A stretch of 64,000 nt of DNA from Clostridiales bacterium (GCA_012839345.1 DUNN01000033.1:62001-126000); one strand, 5' to 3'. Shown: positions 1 through 10,002, numbered from the stretch's first letter. The notes: generated from the sequence alone by a model not told the origin. Translations and numbers: made by a program.

Positions 1-1231
1 GAACGTCGGTTTCATACTGTTTGATTGACTGGAACCAGTCGCCCTGCGGCACGCCGCTCTTTTCACAGTAGGCATCCCATACGTCGCCAAACGGGAAGGT
101 CTTCATTTCCTCGTTCATCACGAGTAGCTGCGTAAAGTCCGCGTTGTCCTGCATCTCTTTCATGGCCTTGTTCGGCATCAGCATGGCGTACAGAAGCGCT
201 TTCTGCATATTGCGGGTGCCAATAACCCAGGCAGCAACGCGGTTAATGCTGGCATCGAAGAAGTCCAGTGCGATGAGCACACGGTCCAGCGCATCATTGC
301 GGACAATTTCCTTCGCAATTTCCTTCAGCTCATCATCCAGAATTACCACATGGTCGCTGTCCCAGCGGACCGGGCGGGAAACGTGGAGCGCTACCTTATC
401 AGCGAACACCAGCATGGAGGAAATTTTGTCGGAAACAACTTCTGTGGGGTGGTAGTGACCAGTGTCCAGCAAGCAGAGCTTGTTGTTCTTGGCCGCGTAA
501 TTCATATAGAATTCGCTGGAACCGACGGTGTAAGATTCCACGCCGATTGCGAATACCTTGGATTCAATGGTGTCAATGACATAGCGCTCGTCAACCTTCT
601 GGGAGAAGATTTCATCCAGAGATTCCTTTAAGCGCATGCGGGGGCCGAGGCGGTCCCCTGGAATGTCCTTCATGCCGTCCGGAATCCAGATGTTGCACAG
701 GCAGGGCTGGCCAAGCTCTTTGCCAAAGTATTCGGCAATGGTGCGGCAGGCTTTGCAGTGCTTAATCCAGTAATTCCGCACGACGGGGTCGGGGGAAGAA
801 AGGGTAAGGCCGTTCTTGACCATGGGGCTGGAAAATAGGGTGGGATTAAAATCAAGGCCCAGTCCACGTTCTTTAGCAAATTCCACCCATTTGGCAAAGT
901 GTTCGGGCTTTAATTCGCTGCGGTCCACTTTTTCGCCGTTGGTAATGGCGTAAATTGCATGCAGGTTGATTTTGTTTTTACCGGGAATCAGGCTGAGTGC
1001 TTTGTCGATGTCTGCCATCAGTTCTTCCGGGGTGCGTGCTTTTCCGGGGTAGTTGCCCGTAGTGGCAATGCCGTCCGACGCACCGCCGAAATCCTCAAAT
1101 CCGTTCACGTCGTCGCCCTGCCAGCAGTGGATGGAAATTTTTACGTTAGCGAGTTTTTCAAGGGCCGCGTCGGTATCCACACCGATTTTTGCATAAGCCT
1201 TTTTTGCTTCTTCATATCTCTGATTGGGCAT
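1..1231 (-). CDS. rhaA: L-rhamnose isomerase (partial, runs off the left edge)
   Basis: Minus-strand reading from ATG at 1231 gives [46 protein letters not shown]..., typical RhaA; next to rhamnulokinase. Not in the ORF track because it is truncated. Confidence 0.93.
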   Translation of the reverse strand, partial: MPNQRYEEAKKAYAKIGVDTDAALEKLANVKISIHCWQGDDVNGFEDFGGASDGIATTGNYPGKARTPEELMADIDKALSLIPGKNKINLHAIYAITNGEKVDRSELKPEHFAKWVEFAKERGLGLDFNPTLFSSPMVKNGLTLSSPDPVVRNYWIKHCKACRTIAEYFGKELGQPCLCNIWIPDGMKDIPGDRLGPRMRLKESLDEIFSQKVDERYVIDTIESKVFAIGVESYTVGSSEFYMNYAAKNNKLCLLDTGHYHPTEVVSDKISSMLVFADKVALHVSRPVRWDSDHVVILDDELKEIAKEIVRNDALDRVLIALDFFDASINRVAAWVIGTRNMQKALLYAMLMPNKAMKEMQDNADFTQLLVMNEEMKTFPFGDVWDAYCEKSGVPQGDWFQSIKQYETDV

Positions 1232-1255
1232 GCTTACATCTCCTTATTTCTATAT

Positions 1256-2650
1256 TTAATGAAATTCTTTAATTTCGAAGGATTCGGCGACTGCCGCGCG
1301 CGCAGCGGTCAGGTCGGCAAACACGCCGTCCTTCAGCATCTGCGCCAGCAAATTGCCGATTGCCGTGGCCTCTACCGGGCCGGCCAGCACCGTTTTATGT
1401 GTGTACTGCGCGGTTAATGCGTTGAGAAAATCGTCTTTGGTGCCGCCGCCCACAATGTGGACCGCCGGATACTGCACACCCGAAACTTCCTCAATTTCGC
1501 GTACGGTGTCGCCGTAGCTTTTGGCAAGGCTGTGATAAATACAGGCGAACAACTGGCCAGTGCTTTCCGGCACCTGCTGATGGGTGCGCACGCAGTAGTC
1601 CCGAATGGCCTGTGTCATGTTGGCGGGGGACAGGAACGAAGCGTCGTTTACATTAATACGGGACGGGAACGTTTCGTTTTGCCGTGCCATGTCGCACAGT
1701 TCGTCAAAGCTGAGTTTATGTTCCAATTCACGGCGTGCAGACTGAATGATCCAGAGCCCCATAATGTTTTTCAAGAAGCGGAAGCGGTAATTGTAGCCGC
1801 CTTCGTTGGTGAAGTTCAGGCGCTGGCTGCGCATGCTGCAGTCGGGTTCCATGCGCTCCACACCCATCAGCGACCAGGTGCCGGAGCTTAAGTAAATGCC
1901 GTCGTTCGCAGGAACTGCCATGACGGCAGAACCGGTGTCGTGCGTTGCAGGCAGAACCACTTCGCAGTCGAAGCCGACTTCCTTCTGAATTTCCGGCAGA
2001 AAGTTCCCTACCACGGTTTTTGGCATAAAAATTTCGCCGAAGATGGATGGGTTGATGCCGAGCTTTTGCAGCAGTTCAGTGTCCCAGGTTTTGTTCTTCG
2101 CGTTGACCAGCTGGGTGGTGGTCGCGTTGGTATACTCGTTTTTCTTTACGCCGGACAGGAGAAAATTGAAATATTCCGGAACCATCAAAAAGCTTTTGGC
2201 CCGTTCCAGATACTCCGGAGTTTCCTTTTTGATGGCCATCAGCTGATAGATCGTATTAATTGCCATCTTCTGAATTCCGGTGCGTGCGTACAGTTCATCC
2301 GGTGGGACGATTTTTGCAACTTCCTCATCCATGCCGTTGGTGCGTAAATCGCGGTAGGCTACCGTGTCGCCGATGATGCGGTCGTTTTCATCCAGTAGCA
2401 CAAAATCCACACCCCAAGTGTCGATTCCCATGCTGGACGGGATTTTTCCAAGCTCTTTGCAGCGCTTCAGGCCGTTTTTAATTTCCGTAAACAAACGGTC
2501 GAAATCCCAGCAAAGGTGGCCGTTCTTGGAATGAAGACCATTTTCGAAGCGGTATACCTCTTCCAGAACGATTTTTCTATTTTCCAGACTGCCCAGAATA
2601 TGTCTGCCGCTGGAAGCGCCGATATCCACCGCCAGATAATATTTGCTCAT
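1256..2650 (-). CDS. rhaB: Rhamnulokinase (FGGY family)
   Basis: MSKYYLAVDIGASSGRHILG...; FGGY kinase N-terminus, neighbour of rhaA. Start trimmed to MSKYYL. Confidence 0.93.
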   Translation of the reverse strand: MSKYYLAVDIGASSGRHILGSLENRKIVLEEVYRFENGLHSKNGHLCWDFDRLFTEIKNGLKRCKELGKIPSSMGIDTWGVDFVLLDENDRIIGDTVAYRDLRTNGMDEEVAKIVPPDELYARTGIQKMAINTIYQLMAIKKETPEYLERAKSFLMVPEYFNFLLSGVKKNEYTNATTTQLVNAKNKTWDTELLQKLGINPSIFGEIFMPKTVVGNFLPEIQKEVGFDCEVVLPATHDTGSAVMAVPANDGIYLSSGTWSLMGVERMEPDCSMRSQRLNFTNEGGYNYRFRFLKNIMGLWIIQSARRELEHKLSFDELCDMARQNETFPSRINVNDASFLSPANMTQAIRDYCVRTHQQVPESTGQLFACIYHSLAKSYGDTVREIEEVSGVQYPAVHIVGGGTKDDFLNALTAQYTHKTVLAGPVEATAIGNLLAQMLKDGVFADLTAARAAVAESFEIKEFH

Positions 2651-2707
2651 AATACATCCTCCACTCAAAAACTGCTTTCTGCATTCATTTTACCGAAGAG
2701 AAATGGA

Positions 2708-2750
2708 AAAAATAAGGACGTAGTTTGAAAAAAACTACGTCCTTATTTGC
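2708..2750 (-). terminator. Rho-independent terminator between the AraC regulator and rhaB
   Basis: aaataaggacgtagttt/aaactacgtccttattt stem with T-run on the minus strand. Confidence 0.75.
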
Positions 2751-2761
2751 AATATTTTGAA

Positions 2762-3721
2762 TTAACGTCTGCGGTATTCTTTGGGGCTTACCCCATAGGT
2801 GGAGCGGAAAATCCGATAAAAATAACTGGTGTTGTCATAACCCACTGCGTTGATGATGTCCGAAACGGAAAGGTTGGTGTCGTTTAAAAGCTGTACTGCC
2901 TTGTTCAGGCGTTTCTGCTGCAGTAGCTCCTTAAAGCTGCTGCCGGTTGCTGCTTGAAGCAGCCGGCTCAGTTTATATACCGACTGGTTCACCTGTGCTG
3001 CAAGGTCGGTCAAAGTACCGCTGCGGTAATGGTCCTCAATGTATTTCAGCGCGGTAAAAACAAGACGGTTTTCGTAATGCTCAATGCTGCCGCTGTCGAT
3101 CAAATCGGCGCGGTTGAGCAGATGCATGAACAAAAGCCCCATTGTGTACTGGTTGACCTTGTCGTTGTTGTTCTGGCGGTTTAGAATGGACCAGACCAAG
3201 TTCTCCACCAGATTTTGGACCGGAATCACAGAAGCTGCGCTGAAGTAAAGATACTGGCCTTCGTTTTCCTCTTGACAGAGGGTGCTGACCAAAAATTTTC
3301 CGATGACGTTGTCCTTTTCAATCATCTGGAACGCAACGTCGAAAAATTCGGGGAGTACAATAAAATTAATGGCAATATCGTTTTGGGAAGCAGGCAGGAT
3401 TTCATGAAAGGTGTGCTGGTTGAAGAACAGAAGATCACCCTGCCGCAGTTCCACTTTGGAAGTAGAATTGATGATGTGGGTCGTTTTGCCGGAGCACATG
3501 TAAACGATTTCAATATAATTGTGCCGGTGCTTTGGAAAATGGACGAACCTTGCGTTCGGGCGTACGTCAATCAGCTTGCCGCGGCGCAGCAGCTTTCGGC
3601 TGTCCACCACAAAGTCCTTTGCTTCGGAATAAATGCTTTTGTCTACTTCCCGCCGCTTTTGCAGGTATCCCTGTTCTTCCTCCGTGATTTCCATAAGCTT
3701 TCGCATGATTTCCTGATCCAT
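2762..3721 (-). CDS. AraC family transcriptional regulator (cupin sensor + C-terminal HTH), probable rhamnose regulator
   Basis: C-terminal ...LSVSDIINAVGYDNTSYFYRIFRSTYGVSPKEYRRR AraC HTH signature; upstream of rhaBA. Confidence 0.9.
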   Translation of the reverse strand: MDQEIMRKLMEITEEEQGYLQKRREVDKSIYSEAKDFVVDSRKLLRRGKLIDVRPNARFVHFPKHRHNYIEIVYMCSGKTTHIINSTSKVELRQGDLLFFNQHTFHEILPASQNDIAINFIVLPEFFDVAFQMIEKDNVIGKFLVSTLCQEENEGQYLYFSAASVIPVQNLVENLVWSILNRQNNNDKVNQYTMGLLFMHLLNRADLIDSGSIEHYENRLVFTALKYIEDHYRSGTLTDLAAQVNQSVYKLSRLLQAATGSSFKELLQQKRLNKAVQLLNDTNLSVSDIINAVGYDNTSYFYRIFRSTYGVSPKEYRRR

Positions 3722-3865
3722 GTTGCGCCAGTCCTTTCACGGCCCTTCCTGCCAAAATCCAATCTTTACATGAATCATACGATATCCGTACTGAAATGTC
3801 AAACAAACGCGGGAGGGAGGCCTGCCGCAGGGCAGAGCCTCCCTCTCGTAATCGTCAGGAACCAC

Positions 3866-3950
3866 GGATGAATGCAATTCGCAAGCCGCTCAGGTCAGGA
3901 ATGCAGCGGCTTTCATTGCTGCCGGACGACGGAGTCAGTGATCCCTAGGA
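3866..3950 (+). repeat. Dispersed hairpin repeat, copy A
   Basis: ggatgaatgcaattcgcaagccgctcaggtcaggaatgcagcggctttcattgctg...cagtgatccctaggaa; matches copies at 10003 and 10950. Confidence 0.55.
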
Positions 3951-3979
3951 ATCCTGGATTCCATAGAATCAAAGATTCT

Positions 3980-4534
3980 TTAGAATTTAACATAGAATTC
4001 CTTTTTTGCTCCGCAAATCGGGCAGTTGTCCGGTGCCTGGTTCAAAATGGTGTGGCCGCAGACCGGGCAGACATAAATGGCTTCCAGTTCAATGTCCTTT
4101 CCTTGCCGGGCGGCGTCCTGAGCCATCTTGAATAACGCGGCATGGGTTTTTTCCGCTTCCAAGGCAAAGTGGAACGAACGCTGTGCACCTGCTTCTTCCT
4201 GGAATTTCGCTGCGTTCAGATAAACTGGGTACATCTGCTCCACTTCGTGGAGTTCCCCGTTGATGGCACCCTGCAGATTGTCAACGGTTTTTCCAACGCC
4301 GAAAACAGCACCCGCCGGTACGGTGGCATCGGCTGTATCACCACCGATTTCACGGAAATGGTTTCCGGCATGCACGCGCTCCGCGAAGGAAATGGCCTCA
4401 AACAGTCTTGCAATATTGGGGAAGCCTTCTTTTTTGGCCATATCTGCCCAAATCAGGTAACGCATGTGCGCCATGCTTTCTCCACCGTAAGCGGAATGAA
4501 GAAAATCGGAAGTCATTGCATTTTTTACTGCCAT
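3980..4534 (-). CDS. Rubrerythrin
   Basis: Ferritin-like domain plus C-terminal rubredoxin motif CPVCGHTILNQAPDNCPICGAKKEFY. Confidence 0.93.
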   Translation of the reverse strand: MAVKNAMTSDFLHSAYGGESMAHMRYLIWADMAKKEGFPNIARLFEAISFAERVHAGNHFREIGGDTADATVPAGAVFGVGKTVDNLQGAINGELHEVEQMYPVYLNAAKFQEEAGAQRSFHFALEAEKTHAALFKMAQDAARQGKDIELEAIYVCPVCGHTILNQAPDNCPICGAKKEFYVKF

Positions 4535-4620
4535 ATTGATTACCCCCTAAAACATTTAATAATTTATATTACTGATAGAAATACCTGAAGAATGCGTAAA
4601 AGGAAGGGAAAAGGTGCGGA

Positions 4621-4995
4621 TTAGAACTCGGCTTTCCACAGCCCGTGCAGATTGCAATATTCATAGACGGCACCGGAAGGAACGTCTTCAAATTCGGCAA
4701 TCGGTTGCATACCGGGTTTCAGGAAAACAAACTGTACCTTGTCTTCCGTTACAAGGGCGATCCATTCAATATGATGTTCTACCTCCATAGGATGCAGGAT
4801 GGAACCAATGGTTACCTTCAGCTTACCGTTTTCCCTTGTAATTGCGGGAATATGTTTTTCCTGAACAGCTTCGGTTGTGTTGGCTTCCAGCTTCGTCATG
4901 GGTTGTCCGCAGCAGGTCAGGGTTCCGCCGCCGTTTTTCAGCAGGGCAACAACATTGCCGCATATCTTACAACGATAAAAAGTTACATTTGGCAT
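4621..4995 (-). CDS. Desulfoferrodoxin / superoxide reductase
   Basis: CxxC desulforedoxin-like N-terminus (FYRCKICGNVV...LTCCGQPM) and HPMEVEHHIEWI ... YCNLHGLW iron-site motifs. Confidence 0.93.
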   Translation of the reverse strand: MPNVTFYRCKICGNVVALLKNGGGTLTCCGQPMTKLEANTTEAVQEKHIPAITRENGKLKVTIGSILHPMEVEHHIEWIALVTEDKVQFVFLKPGMQPIAEFEDVPSGAVYEYCNLHGLWKAEF

Positions 4996-5075
4996 TTTAC
5001 ATTACTCCTTTATTACACCATTTCGGTGTTTTATTTCTTGAATTTATATTCTTCTCTATTGATAAAATGAACCGA

Positions 5076-5891
5076 TTATTCGAATACGATGATGGCATCT
5101 TCCCGCTTGATGCGCAGAAGAAGGGTTTCCAGAATCCGGAATACGTGGTTCAGGTCCTTTTGCTCCAGATACGCCGTAGCCAGATCCTGACCGATTACCA
5201 AATCCATATTTTCCGGTTCGGGGCATGCCAGAATCGCTTTGGAGCTGCCCAGCGCCGGCGCGTTCAAAACCTTGCGGCCCAGCAGCTTTTCAATCCGGTC
5301 CAGTTCCAGCAGCCCGGTTCCGGGCTGAATCCGCTGAAGCTGGTAGTAAACGTCTGGGCTGACAATCAGCACCAGAGAACCGTGAATTCCATTCTGTACC
5401 AAGGTGGCTACCCCGGCGGCAATGTCGGAAAAAGCGTTTTCACCGGAGGACCAGTCGCTGCGCTTGATTTTACGGCTCCCGGGGGCGGTGAGCATTCCTT
5501 TGAAACCGTGCGCTTCCTCGCCGAAATAAATGAAACGGTCTTCCTTCAGGGCGCAGGCTTGTGCGGCTCGTTTTGCTGCGGAGAAATCAAATGGGAACCC
5601 CTGATCCTTACTGTATTCCAAATCTCTTGCTATGATGGTGAAGTCTTCATAAATACCGGGGATTTCCTCATATTTTCTGCCTTGAATTGTAATCAGTCCG
5701 TCTTCCGATACCTCTTGTGTCTGGTTTGCCGTATCCACTGGAATGCTTTCCGCACCGGGTCCCAGCGGCCCCATAAGATGAAGAAACCTTCTTCCGGTCA
5801 AGGCTTCAGCGGCGGCGGAAACCACCACCGAATCGAGTTCTTTCCAGAATTCTTGGGAAAGATTCGAATTTTCACGGGATAAATAACTCAT
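5076..5891 (-). CDS. Encapsulin shell protein (family 1, linocin M18-like)
   Basis: MSYLSRENSNLSQEFWKELDSVVVSAAAEALTGRRFLHLMGPLGPG...; encapsulin N-terminus and LLRIKREDAIIVFE C-terminus. Confidence 0.93.
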   Translation of the reverse strand: MSYLSRENSNLSQEFWKELDSVVVSAAAEALTGRRFLHLMGPLGPGAESIPVDTANQTQEVSEDGLITIQGRKYEEIPGIYEDFTIIARDLEYSKDQGFPFDFSAAKRAAQACALKEDRFIYFGEEAHGFKGMLTAPGSRKIKRSDWSSGENAFSDIAAGVATLVQNGIHGSLVLIVSPDVYYQLQRIQPGTGLLELDRIEKLLGRKVLNAPALGSSKAILACPEPENMDLVIGQDLATAYLEQKDLNHVFRILETLLLRIKREDAIIVFE

Positions 5892-6265
5892 ATTTTGCCG
5901 CTCCTTTCCAATAAGCTGCCGACGGTGGCTTTGGGCGACGGGGGAAGCGTTTCGTCTTCTTCGAGAAAACCTTGGTCCTCAAGCATTTCGTGCACCTCCG
6001 ATTCCCCGGAGGCAAACCATTCAGCCTCTTGAGGATCTAGCTTTTTCAGAAGGGCCATCAGTTCCCCAACATGCGCCTTTTCTTCGTCGCGAATGTCCGC
6101 AATGACTTTTTTCGCGATTTCATTATCGGTTGCCTGCACATGCGCGTCGTAAAGATAGATTGCTTCCAATTCGCCCGCAAGATCCAACCGAATTGCCTGA
6201 ATCAGTTCCTCATCTGTTAATTTTCGCTCTACATTTGCTTGAAACGGATTCGCAAAAGCTGGCAT
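5888..6265 (-). CDS. Encapsulated ferritin-like cargo protein with C-terminal targeting peptide
   Basis: LAGELEAIYLYDAHVQATDNEIAKKVIADIRDEEKAHVGEL di-iron helices; C-term TVGSLLERSGKI resembles encapsulin cargo peptides; ATGA overlap with the shell gene. Start trimmed to MPAFANPF (SD aaggagg). Confidence 0.9.
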   Translation of the reverse strand: MPAFANPFQANVERKLTDEELIQAIRLDLAGELEAIYLYDAHVQATDNEIAKKVIADIRDEEKAHVGELMALLKKLDPQEAEWFASGESEVHEMLEDQGFLEEDETLPPSPKATVGSLLERSGKI

Positions 6266-6323
6266 GTTTTTCAACCTCCTTAAAAATATATAAATAATAA
6301 TAACTATTCTTAATTTTGGCCTC

Positions 6324-6352
6324 ATTATAGCATTAAAGATTGGAAAAATCAA
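6324..6352 (-). promoter_or_regulatory. SigA-type promoter of the encapsulin operon
   Basis: TTGATT-N17-TATAAT on the minus strand. Confidence 0.7.
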
Positions 6353-6397
6353 GTAGTAAAATGCAAATTAATCAGTTTAGTATTTGAATCAATTTCA

Positions 6398-6428
6398 CAA
6401 AAATACACGGCAGCTGAAACTGCCGTGT
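6398..6428 (-). terminator. Terminator downstream of tgl
   Basis: acacggcag/ctgccgtgt stem followed by T-rich tract on the minus strand. Confidence 0.7.
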
Positions 6429-6457
6429 AGAAACGGAATATGGAATTGCTGAAATTG

Positions 6458-7219
6458 TTACGCCGCGCTGCGGCGGTAGATATTGTAAAGTTTGTCAAAA
6501 TCCGGCCGGCCGGCTGAATCCATCAGGTAGGCGGAATCATCGGCTCGTTCCATCCGATTCTGATTCAGCACTTTTATAATGTTGTCTGCTGACCCAATTC
6601 CAATGCCATGGCCGTAGTAGGTACCATCCCCAAGGTCAATGACGTTTTCCCCCTGCCATTCGGGAGTAAGAGGGTCCACATCAGGGTTCATAAAATATCT
6701 GCGGTCACCGGGAAGATAATCGCTAGCCCGGTTAATGTTGCCCACTTCCTGAAGAATGCGGTCGATTCGATGCCAGTTCATCAGGTATATGCTGGGAAAG
6801 GTTTTGTTGAAAGCGTCTTCAGGCATCATGTTGAGAAGCGCCTTATAATATAATATTAAAAGTGCCGTGGCACATTCCGTCGCATACTGGGAGCCGTTTT
6901 CAAAAATATCTCGGATGGCGTCGCTGGCTTTCACCCCTGGCTTCATCCGGAAGCCGCCCTCCCGCGTGCGCTCCCAGTAAGCGGGGTTGCATTTGGACTT
7001 GCGGAAAACCGCGAAGTTCAGCCCGCTGCGGTATTGTTCGCGTGCTGCGTTGATGATTTCCCTGCGCAGCCTCAGCTCAAATTTCAGGCGTTCGGGGGAA
7101 TCGTATTGGTATTGTGTTCTGCTGTTCAGCAGCGTGTGGAACATTGCCTTTTCCAGTGCGCCCGAAGCGTAGGCCGAAGCGTCCTCCGCCTGGAGCGTTT
7201 TCCCTGCAACACGAATCAT
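6458..7219 (-). CDS. tgl: Protein-glutamine gamma-glutamyltransferase (spore coat transglutaminase)
   Basis: FELRLRREIINAAREQYRSGLNFAVFRKSKCNPAYWERT...SDAIRDIFENGSQYATECATALLILYYKALL...WHRIDRI...WQGENVIDLGDGTYYGHGIGI matches the layout of Bacillus Tgl. Confidence 0.88.
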   Translation of the reverse strand: MIRVAGKTLQAEDASAYASGALEKAMFHTLLNSRTQYQYDSPERLKFELRLRREIINAAREQYRSGLNFAVFRKSKCNPAYWERTREGGFRMKPGVKASDAIRDIFENGSQYATECATALLILYYKALLNMMPEDAFNKTFPSIYLMNWHRIDRILQEVGNINRASDYLPGDRRYFMNPDVDPLTPEWQGENVIDLGDGTYYGHGIGIGSADNIIKVLNQNRMERADDSAYLMDSAGRPDFDKLYNIYRRSAA

Positions 7220-8214
7220 GACGCATCCCTCCCACCGTTTTTCGCAATACGGATTTGCTCCCCAACGGGGTTATGAAGCCACTGCTGCCAGCTGTTTAGG
7301 TCCGATTCATGCAGGCGGTGGGAATAATCGGCCAGCACTTCTTTTTCGTCGTCCTGCCTTTCCCGGAAATGCTTCAGGCAACTGTCTTCCTCTTCGGTAA
7401 GCGGGGAAAGCGGTTTTCGGCTGCGCGGGGAAATCGCTTTATTCAGGTATTTTGCTCCAAGGTCCACGTGGCACACGGCGGGGCTGTTGGTCAGGTTTAA
7501 GCTTTCGCCGGTAAAATATAGATAGGGTTTGTTTTCATCAATCCAACGGTTCAGTTCCCGATATTTGTTGTGGCATCCGCGCACCGTACGCAGTTCGGAC
7601 GGCTCTATGTGCAGCAGTGTCGCAGCCAGTTCGGCATCCCTGCGGTCGTGGGACAGCAGGCGTTTGGCAATGTAGCGCAGGGAGTCGGGTTCCCGCGACT
7701 GAAAGTAAGCCCATGTTAGGTCGTGCAGGTAAGAATCTTTGCGGTTTCGCCTAAAAATCAGGTCTGCCACTTGTGGGAGAATTCTTTTTTCATGGTGGGT
7801 TTTAATTAATATAGAAGCGGTGGTGTCTAAAATCAGGTCAAATTCTTCGTTTAGCCCATCGTCCGCCGTTCCTGTTTCAAACATCCACAGCAGGACGTTG
7901 TGTACCTCTTCACTGTCCAGGGAAAGAGCCGGTTCTTGGTCGTTTCCCGCTTTTTTCTCGCGCGTCATCCGCTCGCAAAGATGCAGTGCGATTTGGTTCC
8001 GCTCGCACAGGGAGCCGCGGAACCCCAGTTCTTCTATCGCTGGCCAAAGAATGTAAAGGGATGCAAACTGAAGAGCGTCGTCATTGATGAGCCGCAGCGC
8101 GGTTTCGCTGCGGTTTTGTGCCAGCCGGTAAAAGGCCGACCGGCAGCTTCGGGTTCCCCTGGCCCGACGAATGGAGTCCAACTCGTTCACCGGGCAGGAA
8201 TAATTGTAATTCAT
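7216..8214 (-). CDS. Uncharacterised protein, translationally coupled to tgl
   Basis: Long ORF from MNYNYSCPVNELDSI (SD upstream), ATGA overlap with tgl; no family recognised. Confidence 0.8.
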   Translation of the reverse strand: MNYNYSCPVNELDSIRRARGTRSCRSAFYRLAQNRSETALRLINDDALQFASLYILWPAIEELGFRGSLCERNQIALHLCERMTREKKAGNDQEPALSLDSEEVHNVLLWMFETGTADDGLNEEFDLILDTTASILIKTHHEKRILPQVADLIFRRNRKDSYLHDLTWAYFQSREPDSLRYIAKRLLSHDRRDAELAATLLHIEPSELRTVRGCHNKYRELNRWIDENKPYLYFTGESLNLTNSPAVCHVDLGAKYLNKAISPRSRKPLSPLTEEEDSCLKHFRERQDDEKEVLADYSHRLHESDLNSWQQWLHNPVGEQIRIAKNGGRDAS

Positions 8215-8385
8215 ACCAATTCCGCCTTTTCTTTTTCGCGGTTTCCTCGATGAAAAGAGAATATTTAAGGCTGGAAGAAACCGTATTCTTACTTCCATAA
8301 TATTAGAAACGGGGGAATTGTTTCAGATTTTTATCTGCTGTGGAGGAATTACGAGGCCGCTGCGGTGCCACGGCAAACATACAGC

Positions 8386-8420
8386 AAAAATGCGCCCTGA
8401 TACATCAGGGCGCATTTTTT
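8386..8420. terminator. Rho-independent terminator (bidirectional)
   Basis: aaaaatgcgccctgatacatcagggcgcatttttt. Confidence 0.85.
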
Positions 8421-8455
8421 ATGAGGGATGCTATGGAAGGCCCCTTTCTGCAAAT

Positions 8456-9355
8456 TCAGGATTCTACCGGTGTGCCGCCGTTGACGTGCAGCACTTGGCC
8501 CGTTACGCACACCGAATCGTCAGAAGCCAGGTAAACGTAGGCCGGTGCGATTTCAAACGGCTGGGAAGCACGCTTCAGCGGAACATCCGACCCAAATGAT
8601 TTGACTTGCTCCGGCGGAAAGCTTGCTACAATCAGCGGTGTCCAAACCGGGCCGGGCGCGACCGCGTTGACCCGTACTTTTTTCTCCGCCAGATTTGCCG
8701 CGAGTGCGCGTGTAAAGGACACAATCGCTCCCTTGGTGGCGGAGTAGTCAATCAGGGTTTTGTTGCCTTCATAGGCGGTGACAGACGCGGTATTAATAAT
8801 GGAAGCTCCTTGCTGCAGATGCGGCAGAGCAGCCCGGGTCAAATAAAACATGGAAAAAACATTCGTGCGGAACGTCAGTTCCAGCTGTTCGTCGCTGATT
8901 TTGCTCAGGCAGTCCTGCGGGTACTGTACGGCCGCGTTGTTCACCAGAATATCCAGATGCCCCAGGGAAGAAACGGCATTTTCCACGGATTGTTTACAGA
9001 ACTGGGGATCGGTAATATCTCCTTCCAAAAGGACGCATTTCCGGCCGAGCTTTGCCAGATAAGCCTGTGTTTCCTGCGCGTCCTGCGTTTCATTCCGGTA
9101 AATGATGGCAAGGTCAGCGCCTTCCTTGGCAAACGCCACCGCTACCGCCCGGCCGATACCGCTGTCACCTCCGGTAATGATTGCCGCCCGCCCATTCAGT
9201 TTACCGGAACCATGGACGTCCGGATTGTCAAAAATCGGGCGCGGCGTCATTTCCGCTTCTACTCCGGGCTGCACATTCTGGTGCTGCGGGGGAAACGCAA
9301 TCGCGCGTTCGCTGCATACGGTCTCCGTACCAAGGGGAGGATAATTTGGGTACAT
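8456..9355 (-). CDS. SDR family oxidoreductase (general stress protein 39-like)
   Basis: GRAAIITGGDSGIGRAVAVAFAKEGADL Rossmann motif, YSATKGAI active site. Confidence 0.92.
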   Translation of the reverse strand: MYPNYPPLGTETVCSERAIAFPPQHQNVQPGVEAEMTPRPIFDNPDVHGSGKLNGRAAIITGGDSGIGRAVAVAFAKEGADLAIIYRNETQDAQETQAYLAKLGRKCVLLEGDITDPQFCKQSVENAVSSLGHLDILVNNAAVQYPQDCLSKISDEQLELTFRTNVFSMFYLTRAALPHLQQGASIINTASVTAYEGNKTLIDYSATKGAIVSFTRALAANLAEKKVRVNAVAPGPVWTPLIVASFPPEQVKSFGSDVPLKRASQPFEIAPAYVYLASDDSVCVTGQVLHVNGGTPVES

Positions 9356-9524
9356 CTCATCGGCTCCTTTTTCAAAAAATGCTTTTTATTTTATAATTCT
9401 TATAGTCGCCGCACCCTCTGATTTTATTCAAAGGTTCGGTTTCGTTTTTTCAATTTACCGGAAATTGATTTTGATAATTTTCCGCCCGGTGGACAAAATA
9501 GGTTTCGGAAAGGAGGCTTTTATA

Positions 9525-9692
9525 ATGGATAATAGTAATACCAACCCCAGCATTGAGTGTTCTGTTTGGCAGTGCAAATACCATAACACCGATCAGGAAT
9601 ACTGTGCTTTGAATAAAATTAAGGTCGGTACCCACGAAGCAGACCCGACTGTTATGCAGTGCACGGACTGTGAATCGTTTGAAAAGAAATAA
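9525..9692 (+). CDS. DUF1540 domain protein (small Cys-rich)
   Basis: IECSVWQCKYHNTDQEYCALNKIKVGTHEADPTVMQCTDCESF Cys pattern; SD aaaggagg. Confidence 0.85.
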   Translation: MDNSNTNPSIECSVWQCKYHNTDQEYCALNKIKVGTHEADPTVMQCTDCESFEKK

Positions 9693-9696
9693 AATA

Positions 9697-9734
9697 AAGG
9701 ACTCTGGCGGAACTTCCGTACAGAGTCCTTTTTG
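9697..9734 (+). terminator. Rho-independent terminator after the DUF1540 gene
   Basis: aaaggactctg...cagagtccttttt. Confidence 0.85.
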
Positions 9735-9888
9735 GTATTTTCGGTCCAATTACTCCTAGTTTGCGTTCACATTGTTTCAGCGAAAACGGGGATTTTTACC
9801 TGCAGAAAGGGCTGGGTGCATGTAGTACAGACGCATGGCATCACCGTTTGTTCACTAAAATTTAACGAATTTATCTTTGCGTTCTTTA

Positions 9889-9917
9889 TTGACAGGCGTG
9901 AATTTTTATCCTATAAT
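9889..9917 (+). promoter_or_regulatory. Perfect-consensus SigA promoter
   Basis: TTGACA (9889-9894) - 17 nt - TATAAT (9912-9917). Confidence 0.85.
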
Positions 9918-9920
9918 CTT

Positions 9921-9944
9921 ATTGTATTATTACATTAATACAAT
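9921..9944. promoter_or_regulatory. Operator-like palindrome at the predicted transcription start
   Basis: ATTGTATTA-TTACAT-TAATACAAT, 9-bp arms, just downstream of the -10 box. Confidence 0.5.
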
Positions 9945-10002
9945 AATACTAATTAATATTTATTTTCCTGCTTAAAATAGGTTATATTTCCTAAGTAACC
10001 AA

